From positions 1-37,068 of the forward strand of contig JAUXGW010000004.1 in the NCBI GenBank assembly GCA_030621865.1: a stretch of DNA of 37,068 bases, in the 5' to 3' direction. Shown here piece after piece: positions 1 to 8,764 of this stretch. Numbering within the stretch: the stretch's first letter is position 1; the number at the start of each line of letters is the position of its first letter. Below the pieces are notes generated by a model. That model saw only the letters and a list, made by a program, of their open reading frames with translations. It did no database searches and had not been told where the DNA came from. Both the position numbers and the translations under genes were made by a program. This stretch comes from Actinomycetes bacterium (GTDB lineage: Bacteria > Actinomycetota > Acidimicrobiia > Acidimicrobiales > Microtrichaceae).

Positions 1-2
1 TG

Positions 3-695
3 ATGATCGTCGTGGGCCCGATTGCCCTGCTGCTGGTGGATCAGGGACTGCGCCGCGGCTTCAAGGGTGGATACCCGGCCGCCATCGGGGTGGCGGGCGC
101 CGACCTCGTGTACTCGTCCCTCGCTGCGGTGGCCGGCATGGCAGCGGCGAAGGTACTCGCTCCCGTTGAGTCCTGGCTGCAGATCGCTGCCGTGACCATG
201 CTTTGCGCGATGGCAGCCAGGATCGCACTGCAGGCCTGGCGCGAACTCAAGCCAACCGAAGCTGTCCCGGCTCGGGAACTGGCTCCGGCGGTGGCGATCG
301 TGGCGGACCAGCGTACCGATCATCACCGGAGCAACGAATCGGGGATGGTCCTGGCCCCTGTCGGAGCCGCTGACACTTCAGCCGACCCCAACCGTGGCGG
401 GACCCCGGAAACCTTGGGGGAACGTCTGGTTCTGGCTGGTGGCTTCTTCGGAATCACAGCTGTGAATCCGATCACCATTGTCGTGTTCGCCACCATTGTG
501 ATGAGTGGTCGCCAGGGAGTCGGGTCACCCGGTTGGGTGATCGGCATGGTCGCCGCGTCCTTGATGGTGAACATGACCTTCCTGGCGGTCGGCCATACGC
601 TTGGTGCCGTCTTCAGCGAAGGTTCGATCAACCGTCTGCGGCTCGGTGGAGCGGCGCTGATGGTCTTGCTCGGGATCCTGCTGTTGGCCGGATAG
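3..695 (+). CDS. LysE/RhtB-like translocator family membrane protein (5' end may lie outside window)
   Basis: Hydrophobic multi-helix protein; 'GPIALLLVDQGLRRGFKGGYPAAIGVAGAD' resembles the LysE N-terminal region and 'FFGITAVNPITIVVF' the middle region. Confidence 0.7.
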   Translation: MIVVGPIALLLVDQGLRRGFKGGYPAAIGVAGADLVYSSLAAVAGMAAAKVLAPVESWLQIAAVTMLCAMAARIALQAWRELKPTEAVPARELAPAVAIVADQRTDHHRSNESGMVLAPVGAADTSADPNRGGTPETLGERLVLAGGFFGITAVNPITIVVFATIVMSGRQGVGSPGWVIGMVAASLMVNMTFLAVGHTLGAVFSEGSINRLRLGGAALMVLLGILLLAG

Positions 696-741
696 TCCAC
701 CTTGGCTGGATGGGTTGTTGATTCCGGGGATGAATTCCCGT

Positions 742-2382
742 CTACGGACTCACCTTGAACTCGGCGGATTCCGCAAGGTTCTTCGCCCAGCGATAATCAG
801 GTTTCCCCGATGGTGACCGCGTGATCTCCTCCACCACATGTAGCTCGCGCGGCATCTTGTAGCCGGCAATCTGGGTCCGTGCGTGCCCGGCCAGCTCCTC
901 CAGAGGCGCATCAGTGTCATCGCGGAACTGAACCACGGCGGCGACGCGTTGACCCCAGCGCTCATCGGGCACTCCGACAACCAGGCAGTCGAACACAGCC
1001 GGGTGAGCCTTCAAGGCCTGCTCGACTTCCTCGGGAAAGACCTTTTCGCCACCGGTGTTGATCGAAACCGTTCCACGGCCGAGCATCACCATGCGGCCTT
1101 CATCGGTCCATTGAGCCAGGTCTCCGGCAACAGCGAAACGTTCGCCGTTGCCGGCAGTGACGAAAGTCTCGGCTGTCTTCTTCTCGTCGTTGTAGTAGCC
1201 GAGCGGGATGTTTCCGCCCCGCCCGATCTTGCCCTGGCGAGTGTCTCCCCGGGGGATCAGCGCCAGGTCATCGTCGAGGATCACCACGTCCGCTCCGGCA
1301 TCCACTGTGGGGCCGCCGCCCCGGGTGATGGCGCCCTTCTCGGCGTATGTGACGCCGTTGAATCCGGACTCCGTGGATCCGATGGAGTCGGTGATCACCA
1401 GGTCGGGGAACGCCTCCAGGAAGCGGTCCTTCACGGATTGCGAGAACAGGGCGGCGCTGGATGAGACCGACAGCAGGCTGGAAGTGTCCCAGCGGCCCGG
1501 ATGGGCCTCCAGCATTTCGATCAACGGTCTGGCAATGGCGTCACCGGTGACGATCGTGGAGTTGATCCCGTGCTCGGACACTGCGTTCCACACCGACTCG
1601 GCGTCGAACTTGGTCAGCAACACGATGGTGGAGCCGATGAACCACTGGCTGAGTGTGGCTATTTGCGCTGCGCCGTGCATGAGGGGCGGGATCACGCAGA
1701 AGACAAGCCCGCCACCGGCCGCGGCCTGCTCGGCCTTGGTGAACTCAGTGGCCACACGCTCTCCGGTGAGGGCATCGATGCCCTGACCCAGCGCGAAGTA
1801 GATGTCCTCGCTGCGCCACACCACACCCTTGGGCATGCCAGTGGTGCCGCCGGTGTAGATGATGAATTGATCATCACCGGAGCGTTCGCCGAAGTCGCGC
1901 TCGGCTGACATCGATGCCATCGCATTTTCGACGCTGGTGGATTCCATTTTCTTCAGTGCTGTCGTGGACTCGCCATCCGTACCTTCACCGATGTGAATGC
2001 AGGTATTGAGTGTCGGCAAGTCGTCAATCACGGCGGCCAGGCGGGATGCGTATTCCGCATCGAACACACAGGCCACCGAGTCGCTGTTGTCCAGCAGGTA
2101 TTTGAGCTCAGCTTCCACGTATCGGAAATTCACGTTCACCGGTACGGCACGAACCTTCAGGCCCCCGAGCATCGCAAGCAGCCATGCCTCGGAGTTCATG
2201 GCGTAGATTGCCACGTGGTCACCGGGTGCCACCCCCTGGCTCAACAGGTAGTGAGCAAACCGATTCGCCCGGTCATCGAGTTCGGCGAAGGTTCGGCGAA
2301 CACCCGTGTCGGTGATGAGTGCGATGCGATCCGGCACGGCATCAACGGTGTGTTCGAAAAGGTCTGCGATGTTGTACGCCAC
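742..2382 (-). CDS. Acyl-CoA synthetase (AMP-binding, FadD-like)
   Basis: 546 aa; AMP-binding motif 'IIYTGGTTGMPKGVVW', 'GRGGNIPLGYYND', 'SINTGGEKVFPEEVE', C-terminal 'RSPSGKPDYRWAK'; GTG start. Confidence 0.93.
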   Translation of the reverse strand: MAYNIADLFEHTVDAVPDRIALITDTGVRRTFAELDDRANRFAHYLLSQGVAPGDHVAIYAMNSEAWLLAMLGGLKVRAVPVNVNFRYVEAELKYLLDNSDSVACVFDAEYASRLAAVIDDLPTLNTCIHIGEGTDGESTTALKKMESTSVENAMASMSAERDFGERSGDDQFIIYTGGTTGMPKGVVWRSEDIYFALGQGIDALTGERVATEFTKAEQAAAGGGLVFCVIPPLMHGAAQIATLSQWFIGSTIVLLTKFDAESVWNAVSEHGINSTIVTGDAIARPLIEMLEAHPGRWDTSSLLSVSSSAALFSQSVKDRFLEAFPDLVITDSIGSTESGFNGVTYAEKGAITRGGGPTVDAGADVVILDDDLALIPRGDTRQGKIGRGGNIPLGYYNDEKKTAETFVTAGNGERFAVAGDLAQWTDEGRMVMLGRGTVSINTGGEKVFPEEVEQALKAHPAVFDCLVVGVPDERWGQRVAAVVQFRDDTDAPLEELAGHARTQIAGYKMPRELHVVEEITRSPSGKPDYRWAKNLAESAEFKVSP

Positions 2383-2385
2383 AAT

Positions 2386-2417
2386 CAGAAACTAGAACAC
2401 GCAGAAACTGGAACACG
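2386..2417. repeat. 16-bp tandem repeat x2 (cagaaactagaacacg / cagaaactggaacacg) upstream of acyl-CoA synthetase
   Basis: Direct reading; one mismatch between copies; ends 4 bp upstream of the GTG start of the minus-strand CDS. Confidence 0.9.
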
Positions 2418-2458
2418 CTGCAATACGCGTGCACTCCGGTATTTTCGGGCCGTGGCCG

Positions 2459-4042
2459 TCAGCTGACCTTGCTGGACTTCTTGGTGCCCTTGGAGTTCCC
2501 GGCTTTCGACTTGCTGGTTTTCGACTTTGCGGACTTCGAGCCGTTCTTCTTCGCAGAAGACTTCGTTTTGGATCCGGACTTGGTGGCCTGTTTCGCCGAT
2601 TTGGAAGTGGCGGTAACCGGTGCTGCCACCTTCGTGAGCGTTGGATCGACTTCGCCGCCAAGTTCGACAAGTTCATCAAAGGCCGCTTGAAGGTCCTCGG
2701 CCATGTCCCAGACGTCGGGGATGAGATCGGAGTCGACCATGAAACCGATGTCGATGTGTTCCCGATACGACAGCACCGTGATGTTCAGTCCGGCGCCATC
2801 CATCACCGGACCCATCGGGTAGGCCGCAACAAGTTCCGCGCCACCGATGTACAGCGGAAACGGGGGACCCGGCACGTTGGAAATCACCACGTTGTGGATG
2901 GGGCCGAGGCTCTCGGCCAGGTGCATCGAACCGTAGAGTCGAGAGGCCAGCCCGAAGGTTCGCGGCGCCGACCATTCAGCCCAATCGGTGAGGGTGTGGG
3001 CACCGACCCTTTCGTGATCAGACTTTGCCCCGGCAGTGCTCTCCGAAATGGCTTTGAGGCGTTCCCCTGGATCCTCGATGTCGGTGGCGAGGGAGGCCCA
3101 CATTCCGGAGACCATGTTTGCGCCCTCGTGCAGTTCCCCGTCGGTGCGAACCGAGATCGGGCACATCGCAATCAGTGCTTCTTCGGGAAGGTCCTCGTGG
3201 CGCTGGAGATAACGGCGAAGGGTTCCCGCACAAACAGCGAGGATGACGTCGTTGAGTTTCACCCCGAGTGCGTCCTTGACGTCCTTGGCCCGCTCGAGCG
3301 GCAGGCGGGCGAACGCGACCTTGCGGTGTGGGCCTATCGACTGATTCAAGCGCGTCGGTGGTGCCGTCAGCGGTACGGCGCCGTGGTGTGACTCGGGATT
3401 TCGCGCCGATCGAATCATCTGGTCCACCGTGGCGGCGGTTCTGCGGATGAGTCCGACGGAGTCCCGGGCCAGTTTGAGCTTGGAAATGGCTGCATAGGTG
3501 ATCAGTTCCTGCTCACTGGGAACCTTGTCCGGAATCCGCTCAACCGGCTCGATTTCCCGGCCTTCGGGTGTCAGGTCGTAGAGCTGGGTCATGATCTCTG
3601 CTCCCGACGCTCCGTCGATGGCAGCGTGGTGGATCTTGACCACGAAACCGATCCGATCGTGTTTCAGACCTTCGATCACCCACGCCTCCCACAAGGGGCA
3701 GGAGCGATCCAGGGGAATGGACGCAATCTGGCCTGCGACCTCCGCGAGTTCCCGGCGACCGCCGGGTTCCGGGCAACCGATGCGCCGCACGTGGTAATCG
3801 AGATTGAAGTCGGGGTCCTCGATCCACACCGGATGATGGAGATTGAACGGCACCTTCACCAGGCGACGCGTGAATTGGGGTACGAGCTGCAATCTCGCGC
3901 GGATGTGCTCCTTGACCGTTTCGAACTTGTAGCCCCCGGTCATCGATGACACGTCGTATATTCCGGTCATCGCCACGTGCATGTGAGCGTTGTGGGTTTC
4001 CACGTACAAGAACGTGGCGTCAATTCCCGTCAGTCGTTCCAT
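2459..4042 (-). CDS. WS/DGAT-family O-acyltransferase with Lys/Ser-rich C-terminal tail
   Basis: 'KIHHAAIDGASG' (HHxxxDG motif), 'VISNVPGPPFPLYIGGAEL'; start placed at MERLTG behind GGGAGG; tail 'KSAKQATKSGSKTKSSAKKNGSKSAKSKTSKSKAG...'. Confidence 0.92.
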   Translation of the reverse strand: MERLTGIDATFLYVETHNAHMHVAMTGIYDVSSMTGGYKFETVKEHIRARLQLVPQFTRRLVKVPFNLHHPVWIEDPDFNLDYHVRRIGCPEPGGRRELAEVAGQIASIPLDRSCPLWEAWVIEGLKHDRIGFVVKIHHAAIDGASGAEIMTQLYDLTPEGREIEPVERIPDKVPSEQELITYAAISKLKLARDSVGLIRRTAATVDQMIRSARNPESHHGAVPLTAPPTRLNQSIGPHRKVAFARLPLERAKDVKDALGVKLNDVILAVCAGTLRRYLQRHEDLPEEALIAMCPISVRTDGELHEGANMVSGMWASLATDIEDPGERLKAISESTAGAKSDHERVGAHTLTDWAEWSAPRTFGLASRLYGSMHLAESLGPIHNVVISNVPGPPFPLYIGGAELVAAYPMGPVMDGAGLNITVLSYREHIDIGFMVDSDLIPDVWDMAEDLQAAFDELVELGGEVDPTLTKVAAPVTATSKSAKQATKSGSKTKSSAKKNGSKSAKSKTSKSKAGNSKGTKKSSKVS

Positions 4043-4157
4043 CCCGGACATCCTCCCGCGTTGATCATTGTGCGCCTGATCTCCCATTCAAGCACTCGCG
4101 GGCGGCCAAGTGTTCCGGCAATCAGTTCAACCGGCCATGACGTGACACACTTGCCGC

Positions 4158-5432
4158 ATGGGAATCCTGCAGAGTCGCCTTCTCCGGCAAGGAATCGTCC
4201 GTTCGGTCCTTGCTGCAAACACATTTGCTCCCCGGGCAGACAGCCCGCTGCTGACCGTGCCGTCGTTTTTCTCGTCGTGGATGACAGGTGAGGCCAGCCC
4301 GGCCGTGCTGGGCATCTGGGGATTCCGCACTGCGGCCGCGGTCAGGAGAGCGCGCCGTGAAGGCGGTCTGACTTCTGCCGACTACATCGGTTTGGGTCTC
4401 ACCGCGGGCGCATCCGTCGCCCTCGTCAAGTCGGTCATCTCCCACCATCGGGCCGAAGAGTCGTTGCGGGCTGCGGTCTCACGGGTGGTTCCGGAGACTG
4501 CAATCGACGATCGACTCGGAACCTCCAGGATCTCCCGGGTTGTCCCGTTCGTGACCGGCGCCGGCCAACGCAAGGTCACCCGCGGAGTTGAGTACGCCAA
4601 CGTTGACGGTGTTTCGCTCAAACTTGATGTTTACCGACCCACTGTTCCTCCGGCGCGTGGCCAACGTCGGCCCGCGATCATGCAGATCCACGGTGGAGGA
4701 TGGATGGTCGGAGACAAACGGGAGCAAGGCATTCCGCTGCTCAACTACATGGCCGCCAACGGGTGGGTCGGGTTCAACGTGAACTACCGCCTCAGCCCGA
4801 AGGTGAAGTCGCCGGTTCATCTTCAGGACTGCAAGCGGGCACTGGTCTGGATTCGCGAGCACGCTGAGGAATACAACGTCGACCCGAACTTCATTGCGGT
4901 CACAGGTGGATCGGCCGGAGGGCACCTTTCGGCCATGGTGGCCCTCACGGAGAACGATCCCGAGTTCCAGCCGGGCTTTGAGGGATCGGACACCTCGATC
5001 CAGGCGGGAGTTCCGTTCTACGGCGTCTACGACATGCTCACCCGTGGTGGTGATGATGACCAGGATTTCGTGGACCTGATGTCCCAGTTCGTCATGGCAG
5101 GAGACCCGGAATCGGATCCCGATTCCTGGTCCGCATATTCGCCGATCGATCAGGTTCACACCAAGGCTCCGCCAATGATGGTCGTACACGGAACGAAGGA
5201 TGTCCTCGTGCCGGTGCAGGGTGCCCGCAGGTTCGTGGCCAAGATGACGGAATTCTCCGACAATCCAGTTGTGTATGCCGAGATCGAAGGTGCACAACAC
5301 GCGTTCGACGTTTTCCCGAGCATCCGGGCCAACGTCACGATCGAGTACGTCGAGCGCTTTCTGAACGAGATGTATCAGCGGTATCTCGACACAGGCGACT
5401 TTGAAGAGGCCTCGCAGTCCACGACTGCTTGA
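4158..5432 (+). CDS. Alpha/beta hydrolase (esterase/lipase, HSL-like)
   Basis: 'QIHGGGWMVGDK' oxyanion motif, 'VTGGSAGGHL' nucleophile elbow, 'MMVVHGTKDVLVPV', C-terminal 'GAQHAFD'. Confidence 0.9.
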   Translation: MGILQSRLLRQGIVRSVLAANTFAPRADSPLLTVPSFFSSWMTGEASPAVLGIWGFRTAAAVRRARREGGLTSADYIGLGLTAGASVALVKSVISHHRAEESLRAAVSRVVPETAIDDRLGTSRISRVVPFVTGAGQRKVTRGVEYANVDGVSLKLDVYRPTVPPARGQRRPAIMQIHGGGWMVGDKREQGIPLLNYMAANGWVGFNVNYRLSPKVKSPVHLQDCKRALVWIREHAEEYNVDPNFIAVTGGSAGGHLSAMVALTENDPEFQPGFEGSDTSIQAGVPFYGVYDMLTRGGDDDQDFVDLMSQFVMAGDPESDPDSWSAYSPIDQVHTKAPPMMVVHGTKDVLVPVQGARRFVAKMTEFSDNPVVYAEIEGAQHAFDVFPSIRANVTIEYVERFLNEMYQRYLDTGDFEEASQSTTA

Positions 5433-5472
5433 GGGGTCTTCACTCCGCAGGCCGCATTGACGGGCGTTGGTG

Positions 5473-7485
5473 ATGACTGAATCTGCCTCACCCCTGTGGG
5501 TGCCGCCTGAGAGCAGGGTGCGGGCCTCCAACATCGAGCGCTTTCGCGCAGCTTCTTCCGCTGTACATGGAATCTCGGCGCGTGACACGTCTGCATTGCA
5601 CCGCTGGTCAATCGAGAATCCTGAGGACTTCTGGTCTGCCCTGTTCGATTACCTCCTGCCCGGCGTTGACCGTGTCGGGCCTGCGACTGCTCCTTCGACC
5701 GTGCCCGGAGCGACCACGTGGTTCCCCGGAACCCGGCTGAATGTGGCGGAGATGATCCTGGACGGATCCACTTCGGGCCAGGGGACTCCGACGGACACCG
5801 ATGTGATGTTCGTGAGTGTTGACGAAACCGGCCGCAGGCGGGAGTTGAGCCGCGGGGACGCTCGCCGTGAAGTCGGACGGATCGCGGCCGCACTGCGGGC
5901 AGAGGGAGTCGTGGCGGGGGACCGAGTGGCGGCCTGGATGCCCAACGTCGCGACCACAAATCTGGTGATGCTTGCAGCGGCCTCGATCGGGGCAGTGTTC
6001 AGCTCCACTTCGCCCGACTTCGGTTCAGACGGTGTGCTCGATCGTTTTCGCCAGATCGAGCCGAAGGTACTGGTGGCGGCCGACGGATACACCTACGGAG
6101 GATCTCCGCATGACCGCCGCCCCGACTTGCGGAGAATCGTTTCCGGTCTGGACAGTCTCAACCGGTGTGTGGTCGTGCCGTTCCTGGAGGACGAACCGGA
6201 CATGTCCGGAGGCCCGCGTGTTGTTGGCTGGGAGGAGTGGCTTGAGCCACACGATCCGGCAGACCCGCAGTTCGTACCCGTCGAGTTCGATCATCCCTGG
6301 TACATCCTGTTCAGTTCCGGCACCACGGGGATTCCCAAATGCATCGTTCACCGAACCGGTGGTGTTCTGCTTCAACACCTGAAAGAGCAGCAGCTTCACT
6401 GTGATGTGAAACCCGGTGATCGCGTGTGTTACTTCACAACCTGTGGATGGATGATGTGGAACTGGCTGGCTTCCATGGCGGCTTCCGGAGCCACGACAGT
6501 TCTCTACGAAGGAAACCCTTTTCATCCGGGACCCGAACGGCTCTGGGAATTGGTCGAGCAGGAGCGGCTCAGCTTCCTGGGTGTTTCGGCCAAGTACCTC
6601 GATGCCGTGAGGAAGTCCGGATTCGTCCCGGCGGAATCCGTGGACCTGTCGTCGCTGAGAACCCTTGCCTCCACTGGTTCCCCGCTGGCGGCGGAGACCT
6701 TCGGCTGGGTCTATGAGGCGGTGGCGCCGGGATGTGGGTCCAGCGGTCTACACCTGGCCTCGATCTCGGGTGGAACGGATCTGTGCGGGTGTTTCGTAGG
6801 CGGAGATCCCACGAAGCCGGTTTGGCCGGGTGAGATCCAGGGACCCCAACTCGGCATGGGTGTTGATGTGTTGCTCGACGATGGATCCAGCGCATCTGCC
6901 GGCGAGAGGGGAGAGCTGGTCTGTGATGGAGCCTTCCCCTCGATGCCTCTCGGATTCTGGAATGACGGTCCCCTGGGTCGGGTCGGTCCCAAGTACTCCG
7001 CTGCCTACTTCGAACGGTTCGACGGATTGTGGGCCCAGGGTGACTTCGCCACCTGGACCGAGCACGGTGGCATGGTCATCCACGGGCGCTCCGACACCAC
7101 CCTCAATCCGGGAGGTGTCCGAATCGGGACCGCTGAGATCTACCGACAGGTCGAGCAGATACCCGAAGTTCTGGAGTCGCTGGTGTTCGGGCGGGAACAC
7201 GATGATGACGTCAGCATCGTGTTGTTGCTGAGACTGGCCGACGGCCGGGAACTCTCTGCTGAACTCCTCGCGGATGTGAAGAACCGGATTCGCACCGGCT
7301 GTTCTCCACGGCATGTGCCGGCCGAGGTGTTGGCGGTGCAGGATTTGCCTCGAACACGATCGGGAAAACTCGCCGAACTGGCGGTGTCCGACGTCGTCAA
7401 CGGCCGAACGGTTCGCAACACGGCAGCCCTGGCCAATCCGGAATCGCTGGAAGCGATAGCCGCCAGATTCAGCTCTGCGGACTAG
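5473..7485 (+). CDS. Acetoacetyl-CoA synthetase
   Basis: 'ILFSSGTTGIPKCIVHRTGGVLLQHLKEQQLHCDVKPGDRVCYFTTCGWMMWNW', 'SISGGTDLCGCFVGG', 'PGGVRIGTAEIYR'; start placed at ATG 5473 (track starts at upstream TTG 5467). Confidence 0.92.
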   Translation: MTESASPLWVPPESRVRASNIERFRAASSAVHGISARDTSALHRWSIENPEDFWSALFDYLLPGVDRVGPATAPSTVPGATTWFPGTRLNVAEMILDGSTSGQGTPTDTDVMFVSVDETGRRRELSRGDARREVGRIAAALRAEGVVAGDRVAAWMPNVATTNLVMLAAASIGAVFSSTSPDFGSDGVLDRFRQIEPKVLVAADGYTYGGSPHDRRPDLRRIVSGLDSLNRCVVVPFLEDEPDMSGGPRVVGWEEWLEPHDPADPQFVPVEFDHPWYILFSSGTTGIPKCIVHRTGGVLLQHLKEQQLHCDVKPGDRVCYFTTCGWMMWNWLASMAASGATTVLYEGNPFHPGPERLWELVEQERLSFLGVSAKYLDAVRKSGFVPAESVDLSSLRTLASTGSPLAAETFGWVYEAVAPGCGSSGLHLASISGGTDLCGCFVGGDPTKPVWPGEIQGPQLGMGVDVLLDDGSSASAGERGELVCDGAFPSMPLGFWNDGPLGRVGPKYSAAYFERFDGLWAQGDFATWTEHGGMVIHGRSDTTLNPGGVRIGTAEIYRQVEQIPEVLESLVFGREHDDDVSIVLLLRLADGRELSAELLADVKNRIRTGCSPRHVPAEVLAVQDLPRTRSGKLAELAVSDVVNGRTVRNTAALANPESLEAIAARFSSAD

Positions 7486-8714
7486 TGGCGGGTTGCGCCC
7501 ATCGTTTGCGCCCATCGTTTGGGGGTCAGGACGACCACTCCGAGAGTTGCCGCGCTGATTGCTGCCGCCGCGATGAAGGGAGCCGAAGGGCCGATCACGG
7601 TGTAGAGCAGTCCGGCAAACAGTGGTCCGACAATGCGGACAAGTCCTTGCGCTGATGCCTGGGCACCTATTGCCCTTCCCCGCATCTCGTCCGGGGCGGC
7701 GTTGGTCACTGCTGCGGTCAGAGTGGGTCTGAGTGCACCCTGGGAAATCGCCGCCAGGGAAATGGCTCCCACGATGAGGGTTCTGGTGTCCGCTGCAGCA
7801 AGAAGCGCGAATCCCGCAGTGGCCACCAACAGCGCTGCGCCGGTGGTCCGGCGCGTCCCCAGATAATTGTTCAGCGGCCCGACAGCGCCACCCTGGACGA
7901 CGGCGAGCAGCAAGCCGACCCACACGAACACCATCGCGATCGACGATTCGTCGAAGCCGCCCCGCTCAGCGGCGAGAAGTGTGAAAGTTCCTCCCTCGAT
8001 GGAAGCAAAGGCGAACAATGCGGCTGCCAGGATCGCGATGTAGAACCACGCTGAGGAACCGATCGCTCCGGCGTGGCGGAAGGGCGCGAGTGGACTGGTG
8101 TCTTCATTGACCGTGGAACCCGAAGTCGCGCGCTCGTGGGTTTCGGGAAACCTGAACACTGCGGCCAGTGCGTTGGCGAGGCCAAGAGCGGCGGCAATGA
8201 AGAATGGCAGTCGTTCGTCTACTCGTGACGTGATGCTGGTCAGTGCCGGGCCGATCACGAATCCGGCGGCAAATGCTGTTCCCAGAAGACCCAGGTAGCG
8301 GGCGCGTTGTCTGGGTTCGGTGAGGTCGGTGATGGCTGCCTGGGCCGACACGATTGCGGTTCCCGACAGTCCATCGACCGCACGGCCCACGAAGAGCATG
8401 GGCAGCGAACCGGCCAGACCGAGGATGAGGCTCCCCAGAGCTGATCCGAGCAGCGACACGATGACTATCGGCTTTCGCCCGATTCGGTCCGACAGTGCAC
8501 CCGCAAGTGGTGAGATCAGGAACTGCGACAGGGCGAACACCGATACCAGCGCGGTGACGGTCAGCGCAGATGCCCCATACCGGGTTGCCACGAGCGGCAG
8601 AATCGGCAGGACCATCGCAAACACGATCTGATCGAGCGCGATCGTCGACCATATGACCCAGAACCCCCTGGGCTTGCGGGAAGACCCCGCGCTGTTTTGC
8701 ACTGAGTCAGTCAA
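7482..8714 (-). CDS. MFS transporter
   Basis: About 12 hydrophobic segments; 'GALSDRIGRKPIVI' MFS signature; 'GRAIGAQASAQGLVRIVGPLFAG'. Confidence 0.9.
   Translation of the reverse strand: MTDSVQNSAGSSRKPRGFWVIWSTIALDQIVFAMVLPILPLVATRYGASALTVTALVSVFALSQFLISPLAGALSDRIGRKPIVIVSLLGSALGSLILGLAGSLPMLFVGRAVDGLSGTAIVSAQAAITDLTEPRQRARYLGLLGTAFAAGFVIGPALTSITSRVDERLPFFIAAALGLANALAAVFRFPETHERATSGSTVNEDTSPLAPFRHAGAIGSSAWFYIAILAAALFAFASIEGGTFTLLAAERGGFDESSIAMVFVWVGLLLAVVQGGAVGPLNNYLGTRRTTGAALLVATAGFALLAAADTRTLIVGAISLAAISQGALRPTLTAAVTNAAPDEMRGRAIGAQASAQGLVRIVGPLFAGLLYTVIGPSAPFIAAAAISAATLGVVVLTPKRWAQTMGATRH
7495..7520. repeat. 13-bp tandem repeat x2 (gcgcccatcgttt) at MFS C-terminus
   Basis: Perfect duplicate read directly. 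Confidence 0.95.
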
Positions 8715-8764
8715 GAGCCGGTCCCGATCCCGGTCAAATCACCCGGACCGGGGTCACTTGGTGC

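Noticed and set aside
2429-3391. Plus-strand ORF of 320 aa opposite WS/DGAT
   Set aside because: Antisense; the Lys/Ser tail of WS/DGAT produces low-complexity antisense translation.
4479-5588. Long minus-strand ORF (369 aa) opposite the alpha/beta hydrolase
   Set aside because: Antisense shadow ORF of a strongly supported hydrolase; no recognisable domain, high-GC artefact.
6748-7923. Long minus-strand ORF (391 aa) across acetoacetyl-CoA synthetase and MFS genes
   Set aside because: Overlaps two well-supported genes; composition typical of out-of-frame high-GC sequence.
8718-8751. Inverted repeat CCGGTCC...GGACCGG between fadD-like and MFS genes as a terminator
   Set aside because: 20-nt loop and no U-tract; short GC-rich palindromes are expected by chance in this composition.
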